Shown: positions 9,670 to 21,454, counted from the stretch's first letter. The stretch is DNA of 64,000 nt from Clostridium sp. E02 (GCF_003833015.1 NZ_RJLQ01000019.1:40583-104582); one strand, 5' to 3'. Numbers and translations are program-made. The notes: generated from the letters alone by a model not told the origin.

Positions 9670-9698
9670 ATAATACCATATTATAAGTTTAAAGTCAA
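9670..9698 (-). promoter_or_regulatory. Sigma-A promoter for the yitT leader
   Basis: On the minus strand, TTGACT (9693-9698), a 17-base spacer and TATTAT (9670-9675). Confidence 0.65.
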
Positions 9699-9806
9699 TA
9701 TTTTTAGTCTATTATACCCAAACACATTCCGTATTTTCTTGTAATTATCGTATGAAATTCTACATTTTTAATGAAATTTTAGTTATCAGCATACAGATTT
9801 TACAAA

Positions 9807-9835
9807 ACATATAATTGTATAAAATGCGCATACTA
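9807..9835 (+). promoter_or_regulatory. Candidate sigma-G (forespore) promoter
   Basis: ACATA (9807-9811), exactly 17 bases, then CATACTA (9829-9835) fits the sigma-G pattern (GYATA-like -35, CATnnTA -10). It lies about 50 bases before the germination gene, where forespore expression is expected. The rest of 9699-9806 is AT-rich with nothing recognisable. Confidence 0.5.
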
Positions 9836-9883
9836 TACTGATTTCTAATTTGCTGAAAAGCTTAAGACAAGGAGAGGTCACGA

Positions 9884-11293
9884 ATGAAATTTTCCAATCG
9901 TCTAGCCGATAATATGAACTATTTAAATCAAAAACTGAATGTCAAAGAGAATTTTGACCTGATATACCGCACCTTTTACGTAGGAGGCAGAGAAGCATGT
10001 CTCTATTATATCTCTGGATTTACCCAAGGGGGGATCTGGCAAAAGATTTTAGAAGACTTCTCCTTTATTCTTGAAAAAGATATGCCAAAAGATGCCCATG
10101 AATTTTCAAAAGTGGATTTTCCTTATGGCCAGGTAGATTTAGTAAGTTCATATGATGAAATTATTGTTCAGATTCTGTCAGGAGTATCCTGTCTGTTAAT
10201 AGACGGATATGACAGTTGTTTTTCCATCGATACTAGAAACTATCCCGCTAGAAGTATATCTGAGCCGGATAAGGATAAAGTTTTACGAGGTTCCAGAGAT
10301 GGTTTTGTGGAGACTTTGATTTTTAATACAGCTCTCATGCGTCGGCGAATTCGCGATCCGAAACTTACTGTAGAGATTATGAGTGCAGGAGAAAGTTCTC
10401 ATACCGATATCGCTATTTGCTATTTTGAGGGTAGATTTGATGAAAACCTGCTTACTATGATCAAAGACCGGATCCGAAAATTAAAAGTAGATGCACTCAC
10501 TATGAATCAGGAGAGCCTTGCCGAATGTATCTATCCTCATAAGTGGTACAACCCCTTTCCAAAGTTCAAATACTCAGAACGACCTGATACTGCAGCCGCT
10601 TCTATTTTAGAAGGCAATATCGTCATTATGGTAGACAATTCCCCCTCAGCCATGATATTGCCTTCTTCTGTTTTTGATATTATAGAAGAAGCCGATGATT
10701 ATTATTTTCCTCCCATTACCGGAACCTATTTAAGACTCTCTCGATTTTTAATTTCCATTCTAACTTTATTTGTCACTCCTTTATGGCTCCTGTTCATGCA
10801 GAATCCGCAGTACGTTCCTTCCTGGCTTCAATTTATTCAGATATCAGAAACACCGAAAGTCCCACTGTTTTTTCAGCTTATGATATTAGAATTTGCAATC
10901 GATGGTTTAAGGCTTGCTGCCGTGAATACTCCCAGTATGCTGACCACTCCACTTAGTGTAATTGCTGGTATTGTTCTAGGAGAATATTCTGTAAAATCAG
11001 GCTGGTTTAACAGTGATACCATGTTATATATGGCCTTTGTCACAATCGCCAACTATTCCCAGTCCAGTTTTGAATTGGGCTATGCCTTTAAGTTCATGCG
11101 TATGATTATGCTAATAACAACTGCCTTATTTAACTTCTGGGGCTTTATTGGTGGTGCACTTCTTACAATACTTGCGATTGTATTTAATAAAACCATAGCT
11201 GGAAAGAGTTATATCTACCCATTGATCCCATTCCATCTCTCAGAATTGAAAAAACGCCTTTTCCGGGGACGACTGCCCCATAGAGAAAAATAA
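9884..11293 (+). CDS. GerA-family spore germination protein (SpoVAF-like)
   Basis: This 469-residue protein of the GerAA/SpoVAF family sits in the inner spore membrane and takes part in germination. A soluble N-terminal part of about 280 residues holds the family block RGSRDGFVETLIFNTALMRR and the SpoVAF-like block ERPDTAAASILEGNIVIMVD. About five membrane helices follow (from LSRFLISILTLFVTPLWLL on) and a basic C-terminus. There are no GerB or GerC partner genes next to it, which suits an orphan SpoVAF type better than a complete GerA receptor. AAGGAGAGG precedes the ATG, and a sigma-G-like promoter lies upstream. Family assignment is secure; the SpoVAF subtype is inference. Confidence 0.9.
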   Translation: MKFSNRLADNMNYLNQKLNVKENFDLIYRTFYVGGREACLYYISGFTQGGIWQKILEDFSFILEKDMPKDAHEFSKVDFPYGQVDLVSSYDEIIVQILSGVSCLLIDGYDSCFSIDTRNYPARSISEPDKDKVLRGSRDGFVETLIFNTALMRRRIRDPKLTVEIMSAGESSHTDIAICYFEGRFDENLLTMIKDRIRKLKVDALTMNQESLAECIYPHKWYNPFPKFKYSERPDTAAASILEGNIVIMVDNSPSAMILPSSVFDIIEEADDYYFPPITGTYLRLSRFLISILTLFVTPLWLLFMQNPQYVPSWLQFIQISETPKVPLFFQLMILEFAIDGLRLAAVNTPSMLTTPLSVIAGIVLGEYSVKSGWFNSDTMLYMAFVTIANYSQSSFELGYAFKFMRMIMLITTALFNFWGFIGGALLTILAIVFNKTIAGKSYIYPLIPFHLSELKKRLFRGRLPHREK

Positions 11294-11323
11294 CAGGTGG
11301 AGATTTATAGAAATCTTCACCTG
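11284..11323 (-). terminator. guaB terminator between converging genes
   Basis: Arms 11294-11306 and 11311-11323 (CAGGTGGAGATTT and its near complement) with an ATAG loop. The T-rich run lies on the minus strand (TTATTTTTCTC), so it mainly ends guaB and may also stop the germination transcript. Confidence 0.75.
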
Positions 11324-11333
11324 CTTCAAACAA

Positions 11334-12809
<1,476 letters not shown>

Positions 12810-12822
12810 TTATTTTATTCGT

Positions 12823-12837
12823 TTCGCTATAAGCGAA
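12823..12837. repeat. Perfect palindrome in the guaB leader
   Basis: TTCGCTATAAGCGAA: six-base arms with an ATA centre, between the promoter and the guaB start. It is a possible operator or mRNA hairpin; no known regulator site was recognised. Confidence 0.45.
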
Positions 12838-12856
12838 TTTTGCTTATTAGTTACAT

Positions 12857-12885
12857 AGTTTAGCAAATTTTACGGAACTTGTCAA
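12857..12885 (-). promoter_or_regulatory. guaB promoter
   Basis: TTGACA (12880-12885), 17 bases, TAAACT (12857-12862) on the minus strand. Confidence 0.75.
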
Positions 12886-12943
12886 CGGACATTTTTTTGT
12901 TTTTTTCCGTCCTATGTGGACAACCCTTCGTGTCATTTTTTAC

Positions 12944-12984
12944 CAAAAGAAGAGTCAGACAGTTTTACAAACCGTCTGACTCTT
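12944..12984 (-). terminator. Terminator after the 12991-13500 gene
   Basis: Long hairpin AAGAGTCAGAC (12950-12960) with GTCTGACTCTT (12974-12984), followed on the minus strand by CTTTTGG. It separates this gene from guaB. Confidence 0.7.
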
Positions 12985-12990
12985 CCTGTT

Positions 12991-13500
12991 TTATCGATCA
13001 ACAATCACTTTTCGGGGTGATGTCATCCTCATACACTGAAGCAGCTTATCGTTTGGTTCAAATAAAATTTTAACCGTTTCTGAACCAGACTGACTGATTA
13101 ACGTATAGGTTTTTTTCCCATTGACATGAGAAGAAAAATCCAATAACTTCATATTGCTTGTTTCGTGATTTTTCACCTCATCGGAATCGGTTGGTGCAAC
13201 AATTTGAACCTCATCCATCGTTCCTTCCCAGGCTTTTTTTCTCTTGCTCCTGCCATAGATACGGTCGATGGTAATCATGTTTGTCACAAATAAGTATTCG
13301 TATTCTACCTCACTGTTGCGGAATACAAAATATGTGCCTGCACCAACTGCAAACAAGATGATCACTCCAAAAATCCCAAATGCTGGTGTAATGGATAAGA
13401 AAATTGCGATCACGCATAATATACCCATCAAGATTTTCAACAACATGGTATAGGCCGGAGACTTTCGCTTCACGAGCCACTCTGCATACATTTCATTCAT
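12991..13500 (-). CDS. Small two-helix membrane protein (DUF6106-like), function unknown
   Basis: The 169-residue protein starts MNEMYAEWLVKRK. Two hydrophobic helices at about 18-60 are followed by a cytoplasmic domain of mixed strand character (EYEYLFVTNMITIDRIYGR and YTLISQSGSETVKILFEP). It looks like the conserved clostridial DUF6106 family, but I recall this only from sequence style. GAAAGGATC precedes the ATG. It follows groEL by 78 bases with no clear terminator between them, so read-through from groESL is possible. No function is proposed. Confidence 0.75.
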   Translation of the reverse strand: MNEMYAEWLVKRKSPAYTMLLKILMGILCVIAIFLSITPAFGIFGVIILFAVGAGTYFVFRNSEVEYEYLFVTNMITIDRIYGRSKRKKAWEGTMDEVQIVAPTDSDEVKNHETSNMKLLDFSSHVNGKKTYTLISQSGSETVKILFEPNDKLLQCMRMTSPRKVIVDR

Positions 13501-13578
13501 AAAGATACCGGATCCTTTCTTCTTGCAAGTCTGCCACCTACGGCATAATGGGATACCTGCAAGGATTCAATCACCTTA

Positions 13579-15201
<1,623 letters not shown>

Positions 15202-15302
15202 TCATTCCTCCAGTTTTCTTCTTAATTTATCTGTGATTTATTAAGGAAATCACACCTGCTTACTATTTAGAATCCTTCTGTTATCGCTGCAGTCTGAAAC
15301 AA

Positions 15303-15593
15303 TTATTCAATGACTGCTAAAATATCATTCTGCTTAACAATGACATACTTCTCATCGTCTTCTCCGGTCTCAATTTCTGTACCAGAATACTTGGAGAAGA
15401 TTACTTTATCGCCTACTTTAACCTGCATAGTAACTTCTTTGCCATCTACCAGACCGCCTGGCCCTACTGCGATGACTTCCGCCTGCTGTGGCTTTTCTTT
15501 TGCCTGCCCTGGTAAAACGATACCGGACTTTGTTGTCTCCTCTGCAACCAATGGTTTTAACACAACTTTGTCAAATAATGGCACTAACTTCAT
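15303..15593 (-). CDS. groES: Co-chaperonin GroES (10 kDa)
   Basis: The 96-residue lid of the GroEL chamber. The family start (LVPLFDKVVLKPL), the mobile loop region (EETTKSGIVLPGQAKEKPQ) and the end (YVIVKQNDILAVIE) are intact. GAGGAGG precedes the ATG. It is the first gene of groESL, with CIRCE about 100 bases upstream, so HrcA-dependent heat-shock control is expected. Confidence 0.99.
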   Translation of the reverse strand: MKLVPLFDKVVLKPLVAEETTKSGIVLPGQAKEKPQQAEVIAVGPGGLVDGKEVTMQVKVGDKVIFSKYSGTEIETGEDDEKYVIVKQNDILAVIE

Positions 15594-15672
15594 TGCAATT
15601 CCTCCTCATAGCTTTCTGCTTATTTTTTTCTTTCCGCGCTCAGAAAGAAGTTATATTTTAATCACATAATAA

Positions 15673-15715
15673 GTTATATCACTCATTATTAGCACTGTCA
15701 ATAGTTGAGTGCTAA
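15673..15715 (-). promoter_or_regulatory. groESL promoter with CIRCE operator
   Basis: CIRCE spans 15689-15715: TTAGCACTG, nine bases, GAGTGCTAA, one mismatch from the consensus. On the minus strand, TTGACA (15696-15701) lies inside the CIRCE spacer, followed by 17 bases and TATAAC (15673-15678). HrcA bound to CIRCE would cover the -35. Confidence 0.93.
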
Positions 15716-15858
15716 TTTTATATTTTTTTTACAATTACTACTAGATTATCCGTTTTTTACCTTTACTTACTTAGTTTATAGAAATTTTCTTATTATATAC
15801 CTTTCTTTTTTTCTATATAAGTATTACAATACAATAGAGAATGAAAGGAGTGTTTCAT

Positions 15859-16389
15859 ATGGCGAAAATGGGTAATGGTTTTGGGAAATTCGTGGCACTT
15901 GCTACAATCGCCGGCGCTGTTGCTGCTGGTATCTCTTATTTTACCAAATACAAATCCTTCCACAAAGAACTGGAAGAAAACTTCCATGATTTTGAAGATG
16001 ACGGAAATGATGACATTTCAAAAATTGACAGTACGATGAATCGCAATTATGTTTCCTTAAATGCCAGTAAAGACGAGTTTAAGGTCGCAGCATCAGACAT
16101 GGCAGATGCCGCAAAAGATGCAGCAAATGCAGCGAAGAATCTGGTTAAAGATGCAGCCAATCTCGTAAGTGATACAGCGAAAGATGCAGCGAGTGCCGTA
16201 GCTTTTTCAACAATGGATAAATTGGAATCCGATAAAGAACAAACAGAAGAAGACCAAGATATAACGGAAGACGGAGGGCTAGATTACACTGCTTCCAGAA
16301 CGGGACAACCTGATTTTACACCACTCGAAGAGACGGAAGATCCTTCTTCCGATCATGCGACTACAATTGTCGAAGAAGAGATCCAGTAG
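15859..16389 (+). CDS. Glycine-zipper membrane-anchored acidic protein with Ala/Lys/Asp repeats
   Basis: The start at 15859 (MAKMGNGFGKF) is chosen because the ATG six codons earlier overlaps AAAGGAG. The 176-residue product has one Ala/Gly-rich hydrophobic segment (FVALATIAGAVAAGISYF, about 8-26), an acidic stretch, then a helix-forming repeat built on A-x-K/S-D-A-A (DAAKDAANAAKNLVKDAANL and on), similar in style to LEA or apolipoprotein 11-mers, and a very acidic Glu/Thr-rich tail. This resembles YtxH-like or envelope stress proteins of Clostridia, but no function can be assigned. It diverges from groESL. Confidence 0.75.
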   Translation: MAKMGNGFGKFVALATIAGAVAAGISYFTKYKSFHKELEENFHDFEDDGNDDISKIDSTMNRNYVSLNASKDEFKVAASDMADAAKDAANAAKNLVKDAANLVSDTAKDAASAVAFSTMDKLESDKEQTEEDQDITEDGGLDYTASRTGQPDFTPLEETEDPSSDHATTIVEEEIQ

Positions 16390-16399
16390 GATCGTATAA

Positions 16400-16452
16400 A
16401 AAAGAGTTGTCACCTTTCTAATTTCGAACTAGAAAGATGACAACTCTTTTTT
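16400..16452. terminator. Bidirectional terminator
   Basis: AAAGAGTTGTCA and CTTTCTA pair with TAGAAAG and TGACAACTCTTT. A- and T-runs on both sides let it serve both the plus-strand gene and bioY. Confidence 0.85.
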
Positions 16453-16455
16453 ATC

Positions 16456-16992
16456 TTAATTCTCCATACGACGAAAGACTGGACTTAAACGTTTAACCAT
16501 GTATACCGAAAAACAGGTTTTAAAAAGATCTCCGAACAGAAACGGAACTGCGCACACCAACAGCGCCGGTAAAAATCCGGTATGGGTTATGGCAGAATAC
16601 CATATGGTTCCAAACCCATAGGTAACGATCCAGCCCACATACATAGCCATAAAGATAACAAAAACTGATTTTTTTCCGAAATGCTCCATGATAAGACCTG
16701 ACACATAAGCAGCCATTATGTATGCAAGGATATACCCTCCAGTGGGACCTATGATGACTCCAAGTCCTCCTGAAAACCCACTAAATACGGGCAAACCTAC
16801 CATTCCCATCAAAGCATAAGCAAACTGGCTTAGCGCCCCATACTTAGATCCCAGCAGTCCCGCTGCAACAAAGGTTGAGACATGAACCAGATTGATGGGA
16901 ACCGGACCAATGGGTATGGATATTTGTGCCAAAATTGCATTCAAGGCTGCAAACAGTGCACATAATGTTACTTGTTTCGTCGTTGAATTCAT
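16456..16992 (-). CDS. bioY: Biotin transporter BioY (ECF S-component)
   Basis: BioY is the membrane substrate-binding unit for biotin uptake, working with a shared ECF energising module or alone. The 178 residues and about six helices fit. The family signatures include GPVPINLVHVSTFVAAGLLG and the Gly-rich GLPVFSGFSGGLGVIIGPTGGYI. No ecfA or ecfT genes are nearby, so a shared module elsewhere is likely. A BirA-type operator overlapping the -35 shows biotin-dependent repression. Confidence 0.95.
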   Translation of the reverse strand: MNSTTKQVTLCALFAALNAILAQISIPIGPVPINLVHVSTFVAAGLLGSKYGALSQFAYALMGMVGLPVFSGFSGGLGVIIGPTGGYILAYIMAAYVSGLIMEHFGKKSVFVIFMAMYVGWIVTYGFGTIWYSAITHTGFLPALLVCAVPFLFGDLFKTCFSVYMVKRLSPVFRRMEN

Positions 16993-16997
16993 CTAAA

Positions 16998-17044
16998 ATA
17001 CCCCCTGTATCATATGTGATTTTACATCATTATACAGAGGGTAT
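16998..17044. repeat. Inverted repeat over the bioY -10 and leader
   Basis: ATACCCCCTGTAT (16998-17010) and ATACAGAGGGTAT (17032-17044) are reverse complements with one mismatch, separated by 21 bases. One arm covers the -10. It could be a second operator or a leader hairpin. Confidence 0.45.
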
Positions 17045-17082
17045 CTTTAATTGTCAACCTTTTTTATTTTTATAGTTAACAT
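17029..17082 (-). promoter_or_regulatory. bioY promoter with BirA-type operator
   Basis: The promoter on the minus strand is TTGACA (17052-17057), 17 bases, TATAAT (17029-17034). The operator at 17051-17082 reads TTGTCAACC-N14-AGTTAACAT, close to the BirA biotin repressor consensus WTGTWAACC-N14/15-GGTTWACAW, and overlaps the -35. Confidence 0.8.
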
Positions 17083-17100
17083 TTGCAATCCATGTGTTTC

Positions 17101-17931
17101 TTACTTTTTATCATAAAGAAATTTCTCAGGCAGAGTGACCTGGAAATCACGTGCCAGATCACGGAAATTATCTGGAGTTATGGTCTTTAATTTATCTGGT
17201 CGTATGGATAAAACTTTTACAAGTATTTCCGCAGACTTTTCAATCGTATGCATCAAACCAAAGGTTAAATCAAAATCTTCCCCTGAGGCAAACAGACCAT
17301 GATGTGCCCAGACTGCCGCATCGTACTGCTTCATTAATTCACTGGTTTTAATTGCAATCTCTTGTCCACCCGGCACCATCCAGTCTACCACACCGACTCC
17401 AGACGGGAATACTACGGGACATTCGGTAGCCATCTCCCACAATTCTCTGGTAAATACTTCTGCATTAAGAGGAAGCACAAAAGTCAGTGCAATTACGTTG
17501 GTGGGGTGCGCATGATAAATAACCCGGTGTTTTCCACCTGTCACATCTTTTTTCACTTCATGATTCATTAGATGAGAGGGAAGTTCACTGGTTGGTCTTC
17601 CACCATTTATAAGCCCCCATAAGATCCGATAGTTATCTCCTGTTTCATCTACTTCTATCAAACAAAGAGTGGAGGCAGGATCCAAGATCACATTCCGGAA
17701 ATACTTTCCGCTTCCAGTTACCAGAAAGTATTCTCCTGCCAATCCACTAACATTGGTTCCAATCGGCTGCCAGGCTGCCTCTTTGTTTAATTCATCTTTG
17801 ATCAGTTCCTTCTCTTCCACCTTTAATCGATAGCTTAGATTGCCGCCATTGCGCTCATGCCAGTTCTGTTGAAACCCATCGTCACACATACGGATAAAGC
17901 CTTTTACAAATTCTGCATCTAATATTTTCAT
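17101..17931 (-). CDS. rhaD: L-rhamnulose-1-phosphate aldolase
   Basis: RhaD splits L-rhamnulose 1-phosphate into dihydroxyacetone phosphate and L-lactaldehyde. The 276 residues match the family. The class II aldolase fold shows GGNLSYRL, the Zn2+ ligands in YHAHPTNVIALT, the later His in WAHHGLFASG, and a catalytic Glu in PTSELPSHL. It is the last gene of rhaB-rhaM-rhaA-rhaD, 12 bases after rhaA. No obvious terminator follows before bioY. Confidence 0.97.
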   Translation of the reverse strand: MKILDAEFVKGFIRMCDDGFQQNWHERNGGNLSYRLKVEEKELIKDELNKEAAWQPIGTNVSGLAGEYFLVTGSGKYFRNVILDPASTLCLIEVDETGDNYRILWGLINGGRPTSELPSHLMNHEVKKDVTGGKHRVIYHAHPTNVIALTFVLPLNAEVFTRELWEMATECPVVFPSGVGVVDWMVPGGQEIAIKTSELMKQYDAAVWAHHGLFASGEDFDLTFGLMHTIEKSAEILVKVLSIRPDKLKTITPDNFRDLARDFQVTLPEKFLYDKK

Positions 17932-17943
17932 GTTTATTCTCCT

Positions 17944-19194
17944 CTATTTACGGTTTATCAGCACTTCTTTTTCATAAGAAAGGATCTCCTGAAACCAGTC
18001 TTCTTTTGCAGGCACTTCATTTAACTCGCAAAAATAATTCCACACATCTCCCAATGGATACAGTTTGATTTCCTCTTGGAGTACCATAAGCTCTGTAAAA
18101 TTACGAGTTTCCTGTAAGGATGCTAGTTTATCATTTGGAAGAAGCAGAGCGTAAAGCAATGCTTTTTGCATATTGCGCATTCCCACGACCCAGGCACTTA
18201 ACCGGTTAATACTGGCATCAAAAAAGTCCAGAGCCAAAAGAACTCTGTCTGCCCCACCACGCACAATTTCTTTGGCAATCTCTTTTGTCTCATCATCAAA
18301 TAACACCACGTGATCACTATCCCAACGAACGGGGCGGGTAACATGTAACGCTACTTTATCAAAAAATAATAGCATGGAAGAAATCTTATCGGATACTACT
18401 TCTGTGGGGTGATAATGTCCACTGTCTAATAGACACAGAATCCCATTTTTCGAAGCATAATTCATATAAAATTCATGGGAACCTACGGTATAACTCTCCA
18501 TCCCAATTCCAAATACTTTAGATTCAACCGCTGCATATACCTTGGACTTATCATATTCCATAGAAAAAATCTGATCCAGAGAGTCCTTTAACCGCGCTCT
18601 GGGTGAAGTCCGGTCTGCGGGAATATCCTTCATTCCGTCCGGAATCCATATATTCATCGTACAAGGAGTTCCAAGCTCCTTTGCAAAATATTCAGAGATT
18701 CGGATGCATGCTTTTACATGACGGATCCAAAACCCACGGATCTCATCATCCTCACTAGATAACGTAGCCTGTTCCGCTTTCGGATGGGAAAACAAAGTAG
18801 GATTAAAGTCAATTCCCAGTCCCCTTTCTTTTGCAAAGGTAACCCATTGTTTAAACTGTTCTGGTTTCAGTTCATCTCTGTCTGCCCATTCTCCATCGGC
18901 AAAGATGGCATAACTAGCATGCAGATTAATTCGATGCTTTCCTGGAATCAGACGAAGCACCTGATCCATATCCGCCATCAGTTCTTCCGGATTCGTGGCC
19001 CGTCCAGGATAATTTCCTGTCGTCTGAATTCCTCCAGATAATGCACCTGCACCATCAAATCCTGTCACGTCATCCCCCTGCCAACAGTGCATGGAAATAG
19101 GTATGTTCTTTAACGTTTCCATTGCTTTTTCAGTATCCACCCCAATGGATGCATACGCTTCTTTTGCTGCTTCATATTTTTCTTTGATTGACAT
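17944..19194 (-). CDS. rhaA: L-rhamnose isomerase
   Basis: RhaA converts L-rhamnose to L-rhamnulose with divalent metal (Mn2+). The 416 residues are the usual length. The start ([15 protein letters not shown]) and the metal site regions ([29 protein letters not shown]) are intact. GGAGG precedes the ATG. It lies between rhaM and rhaD in the operon. Confidence 0.98.
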   Translation of the reverse strand: MSIKEKYEAAKEAYASIGVDTEKAMETLKNIPISMHCWQGDDVTGFDGAGALSGGIQTTGNYPGRATNPEELMADMDQVLRLIPGKHRINLHASYAIFADGEWADRDELKPEQFKQWVTFAKERGLGIDFNPTLFSHPKAEQATLSSEDDEIRGFWIRHVKACIRISEYFAKELGTPCTMNIWIPDGMKDIPADRTSPRARLKDSLDQIFSMEYDKSKVYAAVESKVFGIGMESYTVGSHEFYMNYASKNGILCLLDSGHYHPTEVVSDKISSMLLFFDKVALHVTRPVRWDSDHVVLFDDETKEIAKEIVRGGADRVLLALDFFDASINRLSAWVVGMRNMQKALLYALLLPNDKLASLQETRNFTELMVLQEEIKLYPLGDVWNYFCELNEVPAKEDWFQEILSYEKEVLINRK

Positions 19195-19217
19195 ATGGTT
19201 ATTCCTCCTGTTATGGT

Positions 19218-19532
19218 TTAATCGAAATGAAATACTGGTTTTAAGTCATCTGATACTGGGCTATTATCCGAATTTGTCTCCATAATATCCGCCATGTAAT
19301 CCCACCATTTTCGATTAATGGTCGTATCACTGAAACAAGCCCAGCGTTCTTCCTCTTCTATTTCTATATATCCATAAAGAACATTGGTCTCTTCGTCTAA
19401 AAAAATAGAATAGTTTCCTCCTCCGTACTCATGAATCTTTTCTTTCATTTCCGGCCAAAGTTTATTGTGCCGTTTCACATATTCTTCGGCTTTCCCCTTG
19501 TTTAAATACATTTTAAACGATTTTCGGATCAT
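19218..19532 (-). CDS. rhaM: L-rhamnose mutarotase
   Basis: RhaM interconverts the anomers of L-rhamnose so that the isomerase gets its preferred form. The 104 residues are of normal size. Conserved parts include [16 protein letters not shown] (catalytic His), [16 protein letters not shown] and the double Trp in [12 protein letters not shown]. It overlaps the end of rhaB by 20 bases and has its own GGAGG site. Confidence 0.96.
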   Translation of the reverse strand: MIRKSFKMYLNKGKAEEYVKRHNKLWPEMKEKIHEYGGGNYSIFLDEETNVLYGYIEIEEEERWACFSDTTINRKWWDYMADIMETNSDNSPVSDDLKPVFHFD

Positions 19533-20985
19533 TGAATTCCCCTCCTTGTATTTGTGTAATCGGAACGTATTTCATGATAGCAAAGGAATGCAAAACAGCT
19601 TCTCTTGCCGCCTTTAATCCGTCATACTCTCCAGCTTCTATCATTTGAGCCAACAGATTACCAATGGCCGTTGCTTCTCCAGGTCCTGCATACACTGTTT
19701 TTTTCGTGAATTCAGCCGTTAACTGATTCAGATAGGAAGCATGAGAACCTCCTCCCACCACATGAATGACCGGATAAGTTTCACCGGTGATGGATTCTAA
19801 CTCCTCCACCGCTTCTTTGTAACACACAGCGAGACTGTTATAAATAACAGCTGCAATCTCTCCTGCCGTTTGGGGAATCTCCTGATTCTCAATTTTGCAA
19901 TAGTCCTGTATCGCCAAAATCATACTCTCTGGTGCCAGAAACATACTGTGATTGCAATCAACCAAAGATGGAATTGTCTCCATAGAAGCCATCTCACAAA
20001 GCTGAGAAAAAGAATAATCGGCTCCATTTTTATGAAATTCTGCTTTGACCGACTGGATCATCCACAATCCCATAATGTTTTTTAAATACCGAACTCTATG
20101 TTCATATCCACCCTCATTGGTAAAGTTCGCCTTCCTGCTTTTCAGAGAACAATCTGCCTTTGGTCGTTCTGTTCCAAGTAAAGACCAGGTTCCGGAACTG
20201 ATATAGAGAGGATTGTCCTTTAAATCTTCTTGTTTGGAATAAAATGGAATTGCCATCACTGCGGACGCAGTATCATGAGTGGCTGGAAGAATCACCTTAC
20301 AGTTAAAGCCCACTTCCTCTTGTATTTCCTCTGATAGTCCCCCTACTAAGGTTCCAGGCATGGATAAAGGTTTAAATAGTTTTTCAGGAAAACCAAGTGC
20401 TTTAATTAGTTCATAATCCCAGTCTCCCGTTTGGGGACTTACCAGTTGCGTTGTCGTAGCATTTGTGTATTCCTGTTTTTTAACTCCCGTTAAGCGATAG
20501 TTAAAATAATCGGGAATCATCAACAAAGAGTCTGCTCTTTTTAACGAATCCAGATTGGATTCCTTCACTGCCATAAGCTGGTAGATGGTATTAAAGATCT
20601 GTTTTTGAATTCCAGTTCTCTCATAAAGAGCTTCCTGTGAAATAATTTCATACACTTTTTCATCCATTCCTTTAGTTCTTTCATCCCGATATCCCACGGC
20701 ATCCAAAAGAATCTGTTCCTTCTCATCAAGAAGAACAAAATCAACTGCCCAGGTATCAATTCCCATACTAACAGGAATTTTTCCCAACTTCTTACATTGC
20801 TTCATCCCCTCTTTGATCTCACGACATAATGACTCAACATCCCAACATATCTGTTTGTTTTTACGCTTTAATCCATTTTCAAAGCGATAGATCTCTTCCA
20901 GTACGATCTTGTGATCCTTCACCGTACCAAGAATATGACGTCCACTGGAGGCTCCTATATCAACTGCCAGATAATAACGTTCCAT
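19513..20985 (-). CDS. rhaB: Rhamnulokinase
   Basis: RhaB phosphorylates L-rhamnulose at C1 using ATP. This 490-residue FGGY-family kinase has the phosphate-binding start AVDIGASSGRH, the catalytic Asp block MGIDTAVDFVLLD-like (GIDTWAVDFVLL), and the adenosine block VVGGGSHASYLNQL. It is first in rhaBMAD. No rhamnose transporter is present in the window. Confidence 0.97.
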   Translation of the reverse strand: MERYYLAVDIGASSGRHILGTVKDHKIVLEEIYRFENGLKRKNKQICWDVESLCREIKEGMKQCKKLGKIPVSMGIDTWAVDFVLLDEKEQILLDAVGYRDERTKGMDEKVYEIISQEALYERTGIQKQIFNTIYQLMAVKESNLDSLKRADSLLMIPDYFNYRLTGVKKQEYTNATTTQLVSPQTGDWDYELIKALGFPEKLFKPLSMPGTLVGGLSEEIQEEVGFNCKVILPATHDTASAVMAIPFYSKQEDLKDNPLYISSGTWSLLGTERPKADCSLKSRKANFTNEGGYEHRVRYLKNIMGLWMIQSVKAEFHKNGADYSFSQLCEMASMETIPSLVDCNHSMFLAPESMILAIQDYCKIENQEIPQTAGEIAAVIYNSLAVCYKEAVEELESITGETYPVIHVVGGGSHASYLNQLTAEFTKKTVYAGPGEATAIGNLLAQMIEAGEYDGLKAAREAVLHSFAIMKYVPITQIQGGEFNDPKIV

Positions 20986-21032
20986 TCATACCACTCTCCT
21001 CTGTTTGCTTCTTTTATCATATCGGATTTTAT

Positions 21033-21077
21033 CAAAAAAAATAAGGACGTTGTTTACAGAAAACTACGTCCTTATTT
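21033..21077 (-). terminator. Terminator between the small coiled-coil gene and rhaB
   Basis: AAATAAGGACGT and ACGTCCTTATTT are perfect 12-base arms, followed on the minus strand by a run of eight T. Only about 50 bases remain to rhaB, so the rha promoter must lie within or close to this element. Confidence 0.85.
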
Positions 21078-21099
21078 GCATTTAGTTTTTAAGTTTGTT

Positions 21100-21333
21100 T
21101 TAATTTTCTGTAGAAGAAATCAGCAGATCTTTTAAATCCATAATTGACATCTCATGCTCGTCCAATATCGTTGATACTTCCTTAAACTGTTCCATCTTTA
21201 TTTTATCCACAATAGTTTTTTCTTTTTCTTCTAAGGAAGTTAGGCTTTCCTTATTCTCTCTTATCGAATCCTGTACCTGACGTAATTCTTCTTCTAATTT
21301 TTCTAACGGTGATTTTCTTACTCCTCTAGGCAT
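21100..21333 (-). CDS. Small charged coiled-coil protein, unknown
   Basis: The 77-residue protein starts MPRGVRKSPLEKLEEELRQ, and almost its whole length is a predicted charged coiled coil (heptads of L/I with E/K). It has no Cys and no membrane segment. AAGGAGAGG precedes the ATG and a strong terminator follows. It lies between the AraC regulator and rhaB. No function is recognised. Confidence 0.7.
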   Translation of the reverse strand: MPRGVRKSPLEKLEEELRQVQDSIRENKESLTSLEEKEKTIVDKIKMEQFKEVSTILDEHEMSIMDLKDLLISSTEN

Positions 21334-21454
21334 ATTTCCCCTCTCCTTACCATTTTATTTTGCAACCATATATAACCAATTATATGCAAGAATCCGTTTC
21401 TTTATAACTCATTTCCATTTATTTATCCGTTTTTTAATTGTTACTTAACGCTTC

